A stretch of 64,000 nt of DNA, taken from positions 31,888 to 95,887 of the forward strand of contig NZ_JABMCE010000062.1 of assembly GCF_013359865.1 (NCBI RefSeq), in the 5' to 3' direction. A program made the translations under genes and the position numbers. Every line of letters starts with the position of its first letter. Position 1 is the first letter of the stretch. Positions 45,258-53,449 of the stretch are shown piece by piece. This DNA is from Curtobacterium pusillum (GTDB lineage: Bacteria; Actinomycetota; Actinomycetes; Actinomycetales; Microbacteriaceae). The notes beneath the pieces are model-generated. The model saw only the letters and a program-made list of their open reading frames with translations. It was not told where the DNA came from and searched no databases.

Positions 45258-45890
45258 TCAGGCCGCGTCACGGTCGTCGATCGCCGTCGAGTCGTCGTCC
45301 GAGGAGGGGAAGTCGTGACCGTGGATCACGGCGGCGTGCCGCGCGGCCTCGGTCGAGTCCGGGAGGTCCTCGCCGACGTCGGGTTCGTCGTGGTGCGTCT
45401 CGACGCCGGTGTCCGGCTCCGGGCCCGAGCGCGTGCCTTCGATGCCGACCACCCCGACCTCACCGGTGACGGGGTCCACGTTCGGGAAGTGCGCTGCCGC
45501 ACTGCCGGGGGCTGCCGTGGACTCGCCCGCGTGCCGCGGCACCCGCACCCAGTTGCTGATGCCCCAGGCAAGGTCGTGCCCGAGACCCTCTGCGTCGATC
45601 TCGACAGAGGTGCCACCGCGGCCGTCCCGTTCCCAGGTCCGGATGCGGATCCGTCCGGTGACGAGGATGCGGTCGCCCTTCTTGAGGGAGCGGTGGACGT
45701 TGGCGGCGAGCGACCGGAACGCGGTGACGGTGTACCAGTTGGTCGCACCGTTGGTCCAGGTGGAGGTCGCACGGTCCCAGCGTCGGGACGGTGACGCGAG
45801 CCGCATGCTCGTGATGGCGATGCCGGTGTCGGTCACGAGGTGACGCGGCTCGGTGGCGATGATCCCGCAGACGGTGATGGTGTCGTTCAT
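45258..45890 (-). CDS. ssb: Single-stranded DNA-binding protein (second SSB)
   Basis: 210-aa OB-fold protein: MNDTITVCGIIATEPRHLVT, NWYTVTAFRSLAANVHRSLK and KGDRILVTGRIRIRTWERDG. The C-tail is acidic (SSDDDSTAIDDRDAA) but lacks the DDIPF tip that binds partner proteins in the main SSB. No rpsF/rpsR next to it, so this is a paralogue of the replication SSB, perhaps for transformation or repair. Confidence 0.92.
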   Translation of the reverse strand: MNDTITVCGIIATEPRHLVTDTGIAITSMRLASPSRRWDRATSTWTNGATNWYTVTAFRSLAANVHRSLKKGDRILVTGRIRIRTWERDGRGGTSVEIDAEGLGHDLAWGISNWVRVPRHAGESTAAPGSAAAHFPNVDPVTGEVGVVGIEGTRSGPEPDTGVETHHDEPDVGEDLPDSTEAARHAAVIHGHDFPSSDDDSTAIDDRDAA

Positions 45891-46020
45891 GCATCGATCG
45901 TCGACGAGCCCCGGGGCGCGGACACGCTCCGGGGCTCGATCTGTGACCGGAGGTCTCGGCCGGCCGCCCTGTGGAGGACGAGTCCCCCGTGCCTCCTGAC
46001 CGAAACGGGTCAGCGCGCGG

Positions 46021-46224
46021 TCAGTGCGCGCGGAACTCGGGCCGGTCGGCCAGCGGTCCGAGCGCGGCGTGGACCGCGCCCTTGGCGGACTCGAGCGACG
46101 GGTACGTCCCGCCGGAGCCGCTCCGACCGTAGAGTTCGACACGGAAACCGCCGTCGGCCCGGTGGATGCTGCCGACCGCTCCTGCGGGTCCGACCGCTAC
46201 CCAGGTCCCGGTGTTGTTCGTCAT
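46021..46224 (-). CDS. Small protein (67 aa) of unknown function
   Basis: MTNNTGTWVAVGPAGAVGSI and GGFRVELYGRSGSGGTYPSL suggest a small beta-alpha fold like DUF-type methyltransferase tails; no family can be named. GAGGAGG lies 10 nt before ATG. It is 38 nt after msrA on the same strand, so they may share a message. Confidence 0.6.
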   Translation of the reverse strand: MTNNTGTWVAVGPAGAVGSIHRADGGFRVELYGRSGSGGTYPSLESAKGAVHAALGPLADRPEFRAH

Positions 46225-46262
46225 CGTTCGACCACCTCCTCGTGGCCCCGGCGTCCGGTGGG

Positions 46263-46790
46263 TCAGGACGCCAGGATGTACTGACTGTATGCCTTGCGGA
46301 CCTTGTTCACCTTGGGCAGCGCCACCGCGAGGCAGTAACCCTGTCCGGGGTTCTTCGCGAAGAAGTCCTGGTGGTAGTCCTCGGCACGGTAGAAGGTGCC
46401 CAGTGGCTCGATGGTGGTCACGATGCCCCCGTCCCAGATGTCCGAGGCGCGTTCGATCGCCTGCTCGAAGAGGGCCTTCTGCGCGTCGTCCGCCGGGAAC
46501 ATCGCCGAGCGGTACTGGGTGCCGACGTCGGCGCCCTGGCGGTTCAGCTGACGGGGGTCGTGCAGCGTGAAGAACACGTCGAGGATGACATCGGCGGGGA
46601 TCACGGTCTCGTCGAAGGTGACCGCGACGGCCTCGGCATGCCCGGTCGTGCCGGTGCAGACCAGCTCGTACGAGGGGTTCTCCGCCCCGCCGCCGACGTA
46701 GCCGGACACCACGTCCTGCACACCCTGGAGCGTGCGGTACACGGCGTCGAGACACCAGAAACATCCACCTGCGAGCACGAACGTGGTCAT
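46263..46790 (-). CDS. msrA: Peptide methionine sulfoxide reductase MsrA
   Basis: 175-aa repair enzyme for oxidised methionine (S form). The catalytic cysteine is in AGGCFWCLDAVYR; GHAEAVAVTFDE and YRSAMFPADD are typical. A second cysteine near the end (GYCLAVALP) can resolve. ATG 46790 follows TAGGTT by exactly 6 nt (leaderless); a GTG two codons earlier is less likely. Confidence 0.95.
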   Translation of the reverse strand: MTTFVLAGGCFWCLDAVYRTLQGVQDVVSGYVGGGAENPSYELVCTGTTGHAEAVAVTFDETVIPADVILDVFFTLHDPRQLNRQGADVGTQYRSAMFPADDAQKALFEQAIERASDIWDGGIVTTIEPLGTFYRAEDYHQDFFAKNPGQGYCLAVALPKVNKVRKAYSQYILAS

Positions 46791-46953
46791 GGCCACAACC
46801 TACCTCCCGGCCTCGGAGCGAGCCTGTACCCGGTCACACGTCCTCCACAACAGGCGTCACCGGGTCGGCGCTCCCCAGAACGCCTCCCGCCGCCATTCGT
46901 GTCAGTGGCCGGCCCTACCGTCGAACACACACCGACGAGCAGGAGGCACAACG

Positions 46954-47220
46954 ATGCAGACGACGACCGAACCCGCACTGCGGATCCGTACCGTCCCCGT
47001 CGCCCGTTCGCGCGGTGACCTCCGGATCCTCGACGTGCGCGACGACCTCAGCCGCGTCACCCGCGCGAACGGCGAGATCGTCGGGTACGTGGACCGCGTC
47101 GACGTCGCCGGCGGGACCGCCTACCGTGCGCGCCGGTACGTCTCGACCGAACGGCGGTTCGTCGAGCTGCCGAACGTGTGGTCCGCCGACGACGCCGTGG
47201 ACTGCCTCCGGTGGGGATGA
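46954..47220 (+). CDS. Small hypothetical protein (88 aa)
   Basis: AGGAGG stands 7 nt before the ATG. The protein (RSRGDLRILDVRDDLSRVTR, GEIVGYVDRVDVAGGTAYRA) is soluble, rich in arginine, with alternating strands, like small DNA- or RNA-binding folds; no family is recognised. Upstream TCGAACACAC at 46921-46930 matches one half of the LexA site only, so SOS control is doubtful. Confidence 0.65.
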   Translation: MQTTTEPALRIRTVPVARSRGDLRILDVRDDLSRVTRANGEIVGYVDRVDVAGGTAYRARRYVSTERRFVELPNVWSADDAVDCLRWG

Positions 47221-47308
47221 TGTTCCACATTGGAATCATGCTGGTGGGGTGCGCGGAACGCCGTTCGACCTCCCCGATGCCTGACCGTTTCGTGAGTAGG
47301 GTGCGCGC

Positions 47309-48676
47309 ATGGACTGGTGGAACGACCTGACCGACTGGATCTCGTCCGACGACGGCTGGCGCGTGATCTCCGGCGCGATCATCCCGTTCGTCGCGATCGT
47401 CGTGGCCGGCATCGTCGCGGCCCTCATCGGACGCGGGGCGACCAAGCGTGTCGTCGCGATGCAGGAACGAGAAGCCCGAAACGCCGCCGTGGCCGGCATC
47501 GTCTCCGCCGCGCGCAAGGCCGCGACCTGGGGCTCCCTCGGTCACGACGAGCGCGCCTACGCGGATCACCTCGCCGAGGACGCCGACATCCGGCTGCGAC
47601 TGCTGCCCGTGGCCGGCGCCCCGCTCGCCGCGAACTGGACGCAGCACGAGATCGCCGACATCAAGAAGAACTCGTCGACGTTCAGTTTCCAGGCCGAGCA
47701 GTCGCTGGCCGAGTTCCGCGACCGGCTCCTCGAGTGGCAGGCCCGTCCGGGCCGTGCCCGCAAGCTGTTCAAGAGCGACCTCGAGCGGTGGAAGTTCGAC
47801 TCTCCGGACCCCGACGCCGAGCTCATCACTCGTCAGCAGGAGTGGAACGCCGACCAGTCGGGTTCATCACGGCCCGCCGACGGTGCACGGTCCGCCGACG
47901 GTGCCGCTCCCGGGACGGGCACCGACCCGGAGTCCCCTCGACCGACCCCGACCACCACCTCCCTGCGTCCGGCAGTCCAGCGTCCCGCGGGCACGCCCGC
48001 CTCCGCGGCACCGGCCGTGTCCGGCACGCCGTCGGCTCCGCCGACCAGTGCTGCGCCCGCGGCCGCGGGCGCGGGCGCGGCAGCAGCGGGGGCCGGCTTC
48101 TCGGTCACTCGCGGCGGCTCCACCGCGCTCGACCCGGACGCCACGACGCCGATCTCAGCCTCGTCCAGCACGAACACGACGACCTCGTTCGCGGACGGGA
48201 ACGCGACGCGTGCGTACGGTGACGGCGCGGCGGCACCGACGCGTCCGCCGCTCGGCTCCCCGGCGTCGCCTGTGCGCACCGGGGGCTCCTCCGCCGTCAC
48301 CTCAGCGAGGGGCTCCGATGCGGACAGCGCCGACTCGGGCAACGCCAACTCGGGCAACGCCGACTCGGACGACGCCGACGTGGTCGACGACCGGCGTGCG
48401 GCGGGGGCGACCCCCTCGACGCGTGCTACCGCAGGCTCGCCGGTACCCCCGCCCGTGGCGAAGCCGACCTCAGCCGACGCGCACGTGAACCGCGCCCAGG
48501 ACGCCGATGCGCGCAAGGTCGACGCTCCCGGCACCACGCAGACGACGTCGGTCCCGACCCGCATCGCAGGCGCTCCCGCTGAGCCCGCCGACGCGAACGA
48601 GACTTCGGAAGCGCCATACACCCAGCCGATCAGCGCCAGCGAACTCCGTCGCCGCGCCGCTGACGACGACGAGTAG
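47309..48676 (+). CDS. Membrane-anchored protein with long low-complexity tail (455 aa)
   Basis: MDWWNDLTDWISSDDGWR is followed by one membrane helix (IIPFVAIVVAGIVAALIGRG), a helical region to about residue 185, and then some 260 residues of Ala/Ser/Thr/Pro/Asp-rich tail with short repeats (SGNANSGNADSDDAD). The helical part may be a coiled coil. The C-terminus becomes ordered again (YTQPISASELRRRAADDDE). TAGGGT lies 6 nt before ATG (leaderless). Function unknown; a scaffold at the membrane is one guess. Confidence 0.75.
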   Translation: MDWWNDLTDWISSDDGWRVISGAIIPFVAIVVAGIVAALIGRGATKRVVAMQEREARNAAVAGIVSAARKAATWGSLGHDERAYADHLAEDADIRLRLLPVAGAPLAANWTQHEIADIKKNSSTFSFQAEQSLAEFRDRLLEWQARPGRARKLFKSDLERWKFDSPDPDAELITRQQEWNADQSGSSRPADGARSADGAAPGTGTDPESPRPTPTTTSLRPAVQRPAGTPASAAPAVSGTPSAPPTSAAPAAAGAGAAAAGAGFSVTRGGSTALDPDATTPISASSSTNTTTSFADGNATRAYGDGAAAPTRPPLGSPASPVRTGGSSAVTSARGSDADSADSGNANSGNADSDDADVVDDRRAAGATPSTRATAGSPVPPPVAKPTSADAHVNRAQDADARKVDAPGTTQTTSVPTRIAGAPAEPADANETSEAPYTQPISASELRRRAADDDE

Positions 48677-48693
48677 ACCGACCGGGTCCAGCA

Positions 48694-48727
48694 CGAAGGC
48701 CGCCGTCCTGATGGACGGCGGCCTTCG
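48694..48727. terminator. Two-way terminator
   Basis: Arms CGAAGGCCGCCGTC and GACGGCGGCCTTCG are perfect with a 6-nt loop. It follows the 455-aa gene and faces the end of tRNA-Arg. Confidence 0.85.
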
Positions 48728-48734
48728 TCGTGCG

Positions 48735-48807
48735 TGCCCCCGGCAGGAATCGAACCCGCGGCACGGTGGGTAGAAACCACCTGCTCTATCCACTGAGCTA
48801 CGGAGGC
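48735..48807 (-). tRNA. tRNA-Arg (anticodon TCT)
   Basis: Cloverleaf on the minus strand: acceptor GCCTCCG/CGGGGGC, anticodon stem GGTGG/CCACC with loop TTTCTAC, giving TCT (AGA codons). The CCA end is not encoded. Confidence 0.93.
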
Positions 48808-48821
48808 GGACGGCCTCGATT

Positions 48822-49382
48822 CTATCCGCGGCACCCGCCGAGGTGCTGCACGAACCGATCGATCTCCCGCTGGGATTGCAGGTGCACGATGCGGAGGTGC
48901 GGCGCCGTCGCGACGAGTTCGGGCACCCGTTGTCGCGTGACGTTCCGGGTCCGGATCCCCCAGCGCAAGATGTGGCCTCGGTCCGTGAAGAACGTCCAGA
49001 GCGAAGGCTCGAGGTTCCCGTTCCAGAGCTCGATCCGTCCGAACCGTCTCCGGAGTGTCCGGCGGAGCAGCCGCCACAGCGCGACCGGTGTGGGCAGGTC
49101 GAGCCACACGAGGGTGTCCGCCCGCTCCGCCAGCAGCGGGCGGACAGGGGTGTACTGCCACTCCGTCACCCAGGCGGGTTCGCTCGTGTAGGCCTCCACG
49201 TCGGCGACGAACGTCTCGCGCGGCTCCCAGTCCGGGCCGTGGAAGAGCGAGTCGATCTCGGTGTGCGGGATGCCCAGTACGAGACCGATGCGGGCGGCGG
49301 TGGTGGTCTTCCCGACCCCGGTCGTCCCGGCGACGAGGATGCGGCGCGGAACCGGATCGAGGGGGTCGTCGGCTCCGAGCAT
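48822..49382 (-). CDS. P-loop NTPase, adenylate kinase/FlaR-like
   Basis: 186-aa nucleoside-kinase fold. Walker A is LVAGTTGVGKTTTA near residue 20; TEIDSLFHGPDWEPRETFVA and LVWLDLPTPVALWRLLRRTL match the topology modulation/shikimate kinase-like group. Arginine-rich lid (RRTLRRRFGR). Substrate unknown. TAGGGT lies 6 nt before ATG (leaderless). A second P-loop protein of this sort closes the window. Confidence 0.82.
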   Translation of the reverse strand: MLGADDPLDPVPRRILVAGTTGVGKTTTAARIGLVLGIPHTEIDSLFHGPDWEPRETFVADVEAYTSEPAWVTEWQYTPVRPLLAERADTLVWLDLPTPVALWRLLRRTLRRRFGRIELWNGNLEPSLWTFFTDRGHILRWGIRTRNVTRQRVPELVATAPHLRIVHLQSQREIDRFVQHLGGCRG

Positions 49383-49391
49383 CCCTCGACC

Positions 49392-51668
49392 CTAGCCCGA
49401 GGTGAGGTCGTACACCGTGACACCGCCGATCGTCGTCTCGGTGAAGTTGGACTCGACCCACTCCGAGATCTGCGAGGCTGCATCGCTGCCGCCGTTCGAC
49501 TGCCCGACGCTGCCGGCGATGAAGTAGTGGATCTCGCCGTCAGCCACGTCCCGCTTGAACTCGGCGAGCGTCGGCGACGGATCCGAGCCGTTGAAGCCGC
49601 CGACGGGCATCACCGACTCGCCGGTGGCGAGTTGGTAGGTCGCCGCACTGTTGGACCCGATCGCTGCGGCCACCCAGGTGTAGTCGGAAGCGTCCTCGAG
49701 CAGCGCTTCCTTCAGGGCCGAGGACACCTCGGTCGAGCCGCCGAGCAGGCTCCCGGCCCCACCGCCGACACCGCCCGGGCCGCCCTCGGACGACCCGCCG
49801 AAGCCGCCACCCGTCCCACCGGCGCCACCCGTGCCACCGGCGCCACCCGTCCCACCGGCGCCACCCGTGCCACCCGTGCCACCGGCGCCACCCGTCCCAC
49901 CGAACCCACCCGGAGCACCGGGCGCGCCCGCACCACCCGGTCCACCGGTCCCGGCTGCGCCACCCGCGCCTCCAGGCCCACCGCCGAAGCCGGCACGACC
50001 GCCACCGAAACCGGCGCCCGCAACCGTCGGTCCCGCCGACGGCAGCGACCCGGTGTGCGACGTCACCGCCGTCTCGATCGAGTACGCGGTCGGTCCGAGC
50101 AGCGCCGTGACGACGGCACCGACCACCACGACCCCGCCGAGCGGCCCCACCCACCGCGACCACGAAGCCCACCGCGAGGACGAAGCCCCCAGCGACGACG
50201 AAGCCCACCCGGAGGACGAACCCCACTCCGAAGACGACGCCGACCGCGAAGCCGCATCCGCCACGACCGAGGCGGCCGGCACGTCCTCCCACCCCCTCGC
50301 GACAGACGCTCCCGCCACGACCGGTCGTCCCGGTACCGGCGCCCGCCCCGGCACCGGCAGGATCACCGCCACGGCCGTCACCACCCCGACCACGAGCACC
50401 ACCCACCGGATCCACGGCTGCCACCCCGTCGCCGCCGTCAGCAGGTGCCACTGCCACACGACGGTCACGACGACCGCGAGCGCCGCGGTCCCCCGCCACC
50501 ACCAGGACCCCCGCCGCTCCCAGAGCACCCCGGCGCCGATCCCCACCAGTCCGGCGATGTACGGCGCCAGCGCGACCGTGTAGTACGGGTGGAAGATCCC
50601 GCCCATGAAGCTGAAGACCAGTCCGGTGAGCAGCAGCGCCCCACCGAACGCGAGCACGGTCGCGAGCCGAACCGACGTGCGCTGCCGGAACCCGATCGCG
50701 ACGAGGGACGCCACGAGCAGCACGAGGGCGGTCGGGAGCAGCCAGGTGATCTGCCCGGCGAACTCCGACCCGAACAGCCGGAGGAGTCCGGTCGCACCCC
50801 AGGAGCCGTTCCCCGCGACACCGCCGGCGCCTGCTCCCCCGGTGACGCTGCCGGTCTCGTCGCCGGTGACCCGACCGAGGCCGTTGTACCCGAAGGTGAG
50901 CTCGAGGAAGGAGTTCGTCTGCGACCCTCCGACGTACGGGCGTGACGACGCGGGGACGAGCTCCACGATCGCGACCCACCAGCCGCCGGCGACGACCACG
51001 GCGAGCGCCGCCCACAGCAGGTGCACGACGCGTTTCACGAACGGCAGCGAGGAGCAGTACAGGTACACACCGACGAGCACGGGCAGGATGAGGAACCCCT
51101 GCAGCTGCTTCGTGAGGAACGCGAACCCGACCGCGACGCCGGCCCAGACGACGTACCGCAGCCGGCCGGACTCGACCCCGCGCAGGACGAGCCAGAGCGA
51201 CAGCACCATGAGGAGCGTGAGGAGCGCGTCCGGGTTGTTGAACCGGAACATGAGGGTCGCCACCGGTGTCGTCGCCAGGGCGGCGCCCGCGACGAGCGCG
51301 GCCCCGGCCGAGAAGCGCCGGCGCACGATCGCGTACAGGAGCGCGACGGACAGCACACCCATGAGCGCTTCGGGCACGAGGATCGCCCACGAGTTCAGCC
51401 CGAACAGCCGGACCGACAGCCCCATGATCCAGAGGAACGCCGGCGGCTTGTCGACCGTGATCGAGTTGCCGGCGTCGGACGACCCGTAGAAGAAGGCCTC
51501 CCAGCTCTGGCTGCCGGCCTGCACCGCGGCGGAGTAGAACGCGTTCGCGTACCCGTTCACCCCGAGGTCCACGATGTACAGCACCCCGGTGGCGAGCAGC
51601 AGCCCGAGGAACGCCGGGCGTTCCCACCGTGCTCGCTGGACGAGGGGTGTGCGGGAGGTGGCGCTCAT
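49392..51668 (-). CDS. Membrane glycosyltransferase, GT39/ArnT type, with glycine-rich insert
   Basis: 758-aa inner-membrane enzyme that moves a sugar from a polyprenyl carrier. The early loop SITVDKPPAFLWIMGLSVRL has the DKPP motif of the ArnT/PMT-like group, and about 12 helices follow (to about residue 520). Then come a Ser/Trp repeat zone (SSSEWGSSSGWASSS) and a long GGTGGAGG collagen-like stretch (about 49800-50000), coded by tandem repeats. The outer C-domain (ATYQLATGESVMPVGGFNGS) resembles the putative mannosyltransferase YkcA/B C-part. It lies near the nonulosonate genes but on the other strand. Confidence 0.9.
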   Translation of the reverse strand: MSATSRTPLVQRARWERPAFLGLLLATGVLYIVDLGVNGYANAFYSAAVQAGSQSWEAFFYGSSDAGNSITVDKPPAFLWIMGLSVRLFGLNSWAILVPEALMGVLSVALLYAIVRRRFSAGAALVAGAALATTPVATLMFRFNNPDALLTLLMVLSLWLVLRGVESGRLRYVVWAGVAVGFAFLTKQLQGFLILPVLVGVYLYCSSLPFVKRVVHLLWAALAVVVAGGWWVAIVELVPASSRPYVGGSQTNSFLELTFGYNGLGRVTGDETGSVTGGAGAGGVAGNGSWGATGLLRLFGSEFAGQITWLLPTALVLLVASLVAIGFRQRTSVRLATVLAFGGALLLTGLVFSFMGGIFHPYYTVALAPYIAGLVGIGAGVLWERRGSWWWRGTAALAVVVTVVWQWHLLTAATGWQPWIRWVVLVVGVVTAVAVILPVPGRAPVPGRPVVAGASVARGWEDVPAASVVADAASRSASSSEWGSSSGWASSSLGASSSRWASWSRWVGPLGGVVVVGAVVTALLGPTAYSIETAVTSHTGSLPSAGPTVAGAGFGGGRAGFGGGPGGAGGAAGTGGPGGAGAPGAPGGFGGTGGAGGTGGTGGAGGTGGAGGTGGAGGTGGGFGGSSEGGPGGVGGGAGSLLGGSTEVSSALKEALLEDASDYTWVAAAIGSNSAATYQLATGESVMPVGGFNGSDPSPTLAEFKRDVADGEIHYFIAGSVGQSNGGSDAASQISEWVESNFTETTIGGVTVYDLTSG

Positions 51669-51827
51669 GGTCCCAGCGTCATCGAGGCGGCTTTCGGCAT
51701 CCGAGGGTGCCGCTGTGCAAGTGCCGGGAGGCGCGGCTCGCCCCCGCAGGGCGGGTTCCGGAACGGTTCGGCGCGCGTCTGCCTCGTGTTCGCTTCCGGG
51801 ACACCGGCGCTTCGTAGCGTCCGGGGC

Positions 51828-52580
51828 ATGCGCTCCACCCGTTCCGTCGTCGCGGTCGTCCCGGCCCGTGCGGGTTCGAAGGGCATCCCGGGCAAGAACC
51901 TCCGCGCGGTCGCGGGCCGGTCCCTGGTCCGCCGCGCCGTCGAGTCCGCCCTCGCCGCGGTGACGATCGACGCCGTCGTGGTCAGCACGGACGGGGACGC
52001 GATCGCCGCCGAGGCTCGCGACGCGGGCGCTCGGGCCGTCCGACGCCCCGCGGACCTCGCCGGGGACGAGGCCTCGTCGGAGTCGGCCCTGCTGCACGTC
52101 CTCGACGAGTTGACCGCCGCGGGCGAGGAGCCCGAGGTCGTCGTCTTCCTCCAGGCCACGTCCCCGTTCATCGACCCCGCCGACCTCGACGCCGCCGTCG
52201 CCCGCGTGCGGGACGGCCACGCCGACACGGTGTTCGCGGCCGCACCGTCGCACGCGTTCCTCTGGCGCATCGGCGACGACGGTGCCGCCCGCGCGGTGAA
52301 CCACGATGCCGCGGTCCGCCCCCGCCGGCAGGACCGCGAGCCGGAGTACCGCGAGACCGGAGCCTTCTACGTCTTCCGCACCGACGCGTTCCGGCAGTAC
52401 CGGCACCGCTTCCACGGGCGGGTCGAACTGGCGCTCGTCGATGCCCGCGGTGCGATCGACATCGACGACGCATCGGACCTCGCCCTCGCCTCCGCACTCG
52501 CACCCCGGCTCGAGCAGCCGACCCCCGACCAGCGTCCGGCCGCCGCGCCGCACGTCCCCGCACTGAACGGAGCACCATGA
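51828..52580 (+). CDS. Acylneuraminate cytidylyltransferase-like protein
   Basis: 250-aa nucleotidyltransferase that should link CMP to a nonulosonic acid (sialic, Kdn or legionaminic acid). The signature ARAGSKGIPGKNLRAVAGRS is intact, as are VVSTDGDAIAAEA and FLQATSPFIDPADLDAAV; RETGAFYVFRTD fits NeuA. TAGCGT lies 7 nt before ATG (leaderless). It overlaps the next gene (ATGA), so the two enzymes are made together. Confidence 0.9.
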   Translation: MRSTRSVVAVVPARAGSKGIPGKNLRAVAGRSLVRRAVESALAAVTIDAVVVSTDGDAIAAEARDAGARAVRRPADLAGDEASSESALLHVLDELTAAGEEPEVVVFLQATSPFIDPADLDAAVARVRDGHADTVFAAAPSHAFLWRIGDDGAARAVNHDAAVRPRRQDREPEYRETGAFYVFRTDAFRQYRHRFHGRVELALVDARGAIDIDDASDLALASALAPRLEQPTPDQRPAAAPHVPALNGAP

Positions 52581-53449
52581 CCGTCACCATCGGCACCTCG
52601 ACCATCGGGGCGGGCCACCCCGCGTACCTCATCGGCGAGATCGGCCTGAACCACAACGGCGACGTCGACATCGCGAAGCGCCTCATCGACGTGGCTGCGG
52701 ACGCCGGGCTGCAGGCCGTGAAGTTCCAGAAGCGCACCCCGGCCGTCTCCACGCCCGAGCACATGAAGAACACGCCGCGATCGACGCCGTGGGGAGACAT
52801 GACGTACCTCGAGTACCGCTACCGGGTCGAGTTCGACCGCGAGCAGTACATCGAGATCGGCGACCACGCCACCCTTCGCGGGCTCGACTGGTTCGCGTCG
52901 CCGTGGGACGAGCCGTCGGTGGCGTTCCTCGAGGACCTCAACGTCGTCGCGTACAAGGTCGCCTCGGCCTCGGTGACGGACCTGGGCTTGCTCGCCGCGG
53001 TCGCCGCCACCGGCAAGCCCGTGATCCTGTCCACCGGGATGTCCACGCTCGAGCAGATCGACCGCGCGGTCGAGGCCCTCGGCACCGAGCGTCTCGTGCT
53101 CATGCACGCCACGTCGACCTACCCGCTCCCTGCCGAGGAGGCGAACCTGCGGATGATCGACACCCTCGCGAACCGCTACTCCGGGGTGCCGGTCGGCTAC
53201 TCGGGGCACGAGCCCGGGCTGCAGATCTCCATCGCGGCGGTCGCGCTCGGGGCCACGGCGGTGGAGCGACACATCACGCTCGACCGGACCATGTGGGGCT
53301 CCGACCACGCGGCATCACTCGAGCCGCACGGTCTGCAGACGCTCGCCCGGGACATCCGGATCATCGAGACGGCGCTGGGCGACGGTGTGAAGCGGATCTT
53401 CCCCGGCGAGCGGGCACCGCTGGCGAAGCTGCGCCGCGTCGGAGCGTGA
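52577..53449 (+). CDS. N-acetylneuraminate synthase family protein (no SAF domain)
   Basis: 290-aa NeuB-like enzyme that condenses PEP with a hexose to form a nonulosonic acid. GEIGLNHNGDVDIAKRLIDV, VKFQKRTP, GYSGHEPGLQISIAAVALGA and VERHITLDRTMWGSDHAASL are the core motifs. It stops after the barrel: the C-terminal antifreeze-like SAF domain of about 60 residues found in most NeuB enzymes is missing. Joined by overlaps to genes on both sides (ATGA, GTGA). The sugar cannot be told; Kdn is a fair guess for an actinobacterial wall. Confidence 0.9.
   Translation: MTVTIGTSTIGAGHPAYLIGEIGLNHNGDVDIAKRLIDVAADAGLQAVKFQKRTPAVSTPEHMKNTPRSTPWGDMTYLEYRYRVEFDREQYIEIGDHATLRGLDWFASPWDEPSVAFLEDLNVVAYKVASASVTDLGLLAAVAATGKPVILSTGMSTLEQIDRAVEALGTERLVLMHATSTYPLPAEEANLRMIDTLANRYSGVPVGYSGHEPGLQISIAAVALGATAVERHITLDRTMWGSDHAASLEPHGLQTLARDIRIIETALGDGVKRIFPGERAPLAKLRRVGA

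Noticed and set aside
46921..46935. Second LexA box before the 88-aa gene
   Set aside because: Only the left half TCGAAC is present; the right half GTTCGA is missing.
51725..51765. Full REP-like element before the cytidylyltransferase gene
   Set aside because: Only the left half (GGGAGGCGCGG) is well kept; the right side does not pair over the core.
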